Made by a program: the position numbers and the translations under genes. Shown here piece by piece: positions 19,697-21,877 of a stretch of DNA of 21,877 nucleotides. This DNA is from Syncephalis plumigaleata (lineage: Eukaryota; Zoopagomycota; Zoopagomycetes; Zoopagales; Piptocephalidaceae), in the NCBI GenBank assembly GCA_025201365.1, contig JAIXMF010000232.1, positions 1-21,877 on the forward strand, given 5' to 3'. Within the stretch, counting starts at the first letter, position 1, and each line of letters opens with the position of its first letter. Below the pieces are notes generated by a model. It made no database searches and had not been told where the DNA came from. It saw only the letters and a program-made list of their open reading frames with translations.

Positions 19697-21301
19697 CTAG
19701 TCATCATCTTCATCTTCATCATCATCTTCATAGGTTTGCTTAAGCATCTCGTAACAGAATAGTCCTATGGACGTTGCGGGCACCGCTTTCATTAGATTCG
19801 TGGCTAACCCCGCGTATAACCATGGTCGCCATCCTCCGGCCATTCTGGCTAGACGACGACATCGATGCCATGAAGTCGCGTATAATCCGCCATGTACTTG
19901 CTCGCCACCCTTTAAAAGCAACGTACTACGTACTCTATCAAGTGGATGATCTATCAGTTGATACGCTGCTCCTGCCGCTGCTCCCGCGGTTAGTATGGAT
20001 GCCGTGTTCATTAGGGTTTCATCTAATGAAGTGGTCGACACGCCTTTTGCCTTTCGGTGATGCAGGAATACCTTTGCACTATCGAAGACACTAAAGAATA
20101 TCGCGTATCCTAACGAATCCTACATTCGTTATTTGTTACTACTTGCATCAATCTATCTGTTATTCCCCTTTTCTTGTATATACTAACCTTAGCTAGTGTA
20201 AATAGAAACCCGCGATACATGCCATTAGGACCTAGTTCTTGAATGGTGGCCCGTGCAAACTCCATAAATCCACGGAAACGACCTGATAAAAAGTCTTGTA
20301 CCTCCAAACGAACTTGTAATGCATCCAGTGGTGTAGCAACCACGGCATGCATTGCACCGGCGATCGCACCTGCCTTCAAATAACTATACACTGGAATATT
20401 AAGCTCTGTTGCTGTTGCTGTCGATGATAATGATGATGATGACAATCCAGAATATTGATCTAATAAGAAGGATTCCGTGCTAGTTTGCTTCATTAATCGA
20501 TCCCGTTGTTCCTCGAGTAGTTTCTTTTCTTCTGCTTTCTCTTCTTCCAACATTTGAACCAGCTCATAAGTTGTAAATAAAACAGCACCACATGCACCAT
20601 TAGCCATTAGTGGTGGTAACACATGTCGTGGTATAAATGACCAGCCTTCCTGGCGTACCGCATTCGCTAGTAGACCAATGGTAGATGCACGCCATCGTGT
20701 CAACAATGCTCCCATTGTTTTTGTATTGCTACTCTTGCTCGACACTTCTTGCGCTATACTCGCCGGTGGTGCAATCGCCCGTGCCATTACTAGATAGTCA
20801 ACGCGTACCGGTCTAAATAGCTAAATGAAATAATCAATCTACACATCATTCAGTATTACTATTGCTCGGGTCTACCTTAAGCGGTGATTTGTACCATAAA
20901 TACAACGGTTTCAATATCATCGATCGGACAACCGCGGAAGTGGCACCCGCTGACACCGAATGGCGTTTATGCAGCTGGCTTTCTATTTGCTGCATCCGCT
21001 GCTCCTCCCCTAGTAGCATCGAGTCAACTATAGCCTCGGTATTTGCAAGTGGTATCGAGGAATCACATTGGTCAGATGGTGATAGTGCTGGACTAGGAAT
21101 AGCTTCTGAATTACTCGGCACTTCTGTGACCATTGTATTTGCAATGGCTATACCACTAGCACTGTTTGCTTCTTCATTGGGGAGTAAAGGTTTCGTATCG
21201 TTATTGCTGAAAGGTAACGTCGATGGCTGACTAGTAGTAGTAGTAGCTATATTATTTGGTGTCGTTTCGCAATTATCCGATAATACGTTGGCTGCCTCCA
21301 T
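19697..21301 (-). CDS. Divergent mitochondrial carrier (SLC25) family protein (493 aa)
   Basis: Exons 21301-20876, 20820-20188 and 20119-19697; introns 55 nt (20821-20875) and 68 nt (20120-20187), both phase 0. Joins read SPLK|LFRPVRVDY and TLAK|DSLGYAIFFSVFD. The third repeat has an intact carrier signature, PLDRVR in DHPLDRVRSTLLLKGG; the second has PLDALQ (Gln replacing the usual basic residue); the first is degenerate (KPLYLWYKS). RGFLFTLAKDSLGYAIFFSV is the typical even-helix pattern. The N-terminal 110 residues are polar and disordered, a Glu/Lys-rich insert lies between repeats (near 20510-20560), and the tail is acidic (EDDDEDEDDD). Family members move metabolites across the inner mitochondrial membrane with three repeats of about 100 residues; here the long extensions and broken signatures suggest a specialised or non-transport role. 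Substrate unknown. Confidence 0.8.
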
Positions 21302-21790
21302 AACTCCATACTATGTTTATATGTTCATGAAGAGGAAAAGATCAGCACGAATGACAGCATTAACAGGGGTAATGAACTCGAGCGAAACAAAGCATTTTAC
21401 GAACCAGCAAGCGGGAATAATGCGGAAAAAACTTTTTCTCGCGTCATTTGATATGTAATACTTTGATGTTGATTAAGAAAAATCAGCCTGTAATACTAAT
21501 CACGATCATCGCTTAGTATTTTATCATGACATACTTGTCATGTATCATTTTAACCTGTAAACTGCAATTACTTGTATCGAATGTAATATTTCATAATACA
21601 ATGGTAATTGTAATGAATTAATACGAACATGTTTATTCAATAAATGATTGAATAATGATCTTGTAGATATATTTCTTGTACCAAGGAATAATGACTTGAA
21701 TGGCATGGACACTAAATGAAGGACTTGTAAGTACCAATCCATTCTTGACTTGAATACCTATATATCTACTTGATGATGTCCTTGTCTTGC
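21302..21790. other. Carrier promoter and duplicated 3' flank of the second peptide gene
   Basis: The left part is the upstream region of the carrier gene. From 21632 rightward it matches 5685 onward, including the two-way poly(A) signal TTTATTCAATAAA at 21632-21644. No other gene seen. Confidence 0.5.
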
Positions 21791-21877
21791 TCACAAAATA
21801 CCATTAATGATATTGGCAGCATGAAAGGCGCTACTGCTATGGGCACTTCTATGGTTATGGCCAGACATATGATGGTG
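21735..21877 (-). repeat. Duplicated segment, copy B
   Basis: Partner of 5778-5920 with two differences in 143 bases; truncated by the window edge. Confidence 0.9.
21791..21877 (-). CDS. Second copy of the His-rich secreted peptide, C-terminal 28 residues
   Basis: Same frame and stop (TGA, 21791-21793) as the gene at 5834-6040. The visible part reads HHHMSGHNHRSAHSSSAFHA then ANIINGIL. Against copy A it has Gly to Arg after GHNH and Ser to Asn near the end; both nucleotide differences in this 87-base stretch change the protein. The signal peptide and start would lie to the right of the window. Probably an intact paralogue made by a recent duplication in the same orientation. Confidence 0.75.
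   Translation of the reverse strand, partial: HHHMSGHNHRSAHSSSAFHAANIINGIL

Noticed and set aside
1-21877. CRISPR array, rRNA, bacterial operon structure
   Set aside because: No regularly spaced repeats, no rRNA-like sequence, and spliced genes with poly(A) signals show a eukaryotic nuclear origin.

Overview
The window is nuclear DNA from a fungus. The evidence is the gene set (a Uds1-domain coiled-coil protein, a YME2 orthologue, a YAR1-type ribosomal-protein chaperone and an L-type amino-acid permease), the short introns of 49-85 nt with GTAAGT-like donors and at least one TACTAAT branch site, AT-rich intergenic DNA, and many short trinucleotide repeats. The lineage cannot be fixed from sequence alone. 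An early-diverging fungus (Zoopagomycota or Mucoromycota grade) is my guess, partly because of the TnpB/Fanzor-like remnant.

Layout, left to right: the last codons of a possible plus-strand gene (1-56); a large minus-strand F-box protein (307-3762, one intron); a divergent promoter region; a plus-strand YAR1-like ankyrin protein (4923-5511, two introns); a small minus-strand His-rich secreted peptide (5834-6040) whose 3' part recurs almost unchanged at the right edge (21791-21877); minus-strand YME2 (6507-9561, three introns); a minus-strand Mup1/LAT-type permease (9720-11931) broken by a transposon; a 1.7-kb divergent intergenic region; a plus-strand Uds1-domain protein (13620-17307, two introns); a plus-strand serine/asparagine-rich protein with two C-terminal membrane helices (18034-19566); a minus-strand divergent mitochondrial carrier (19697-21301, two introns); and the second secreted-peptide copy.

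The most notable structure is at 9961-10562. A 602-bp element with 35-bp inverted ends (31/35 identical) and a TA target duplication sits inside the eleventh-helix region of the permease. Conceptual removal of the element plus one TA rejoins the permease frame exactly. Inside is a degenerate ORF resembling the C-terminal tail of TnpB/Fanzor RNA-guided nucleases. Its stop codon is followed within 3 nt by two consecutive hairpins, the place where guide RNAs of such nucleases are encoded. This looks like a non-autonomous Tc1/mariner-type element that once carried a Fanzor gene.

The host genes do not form a single pathway. Two are mitochondrial (YME2, carrier), one acts in 40S ribosome assembly (YAR1), and the others are an F-box adaptor, a septation/polarity-type coiled-coil protein, a transporter and secreted or membrane proteins of unknown role.
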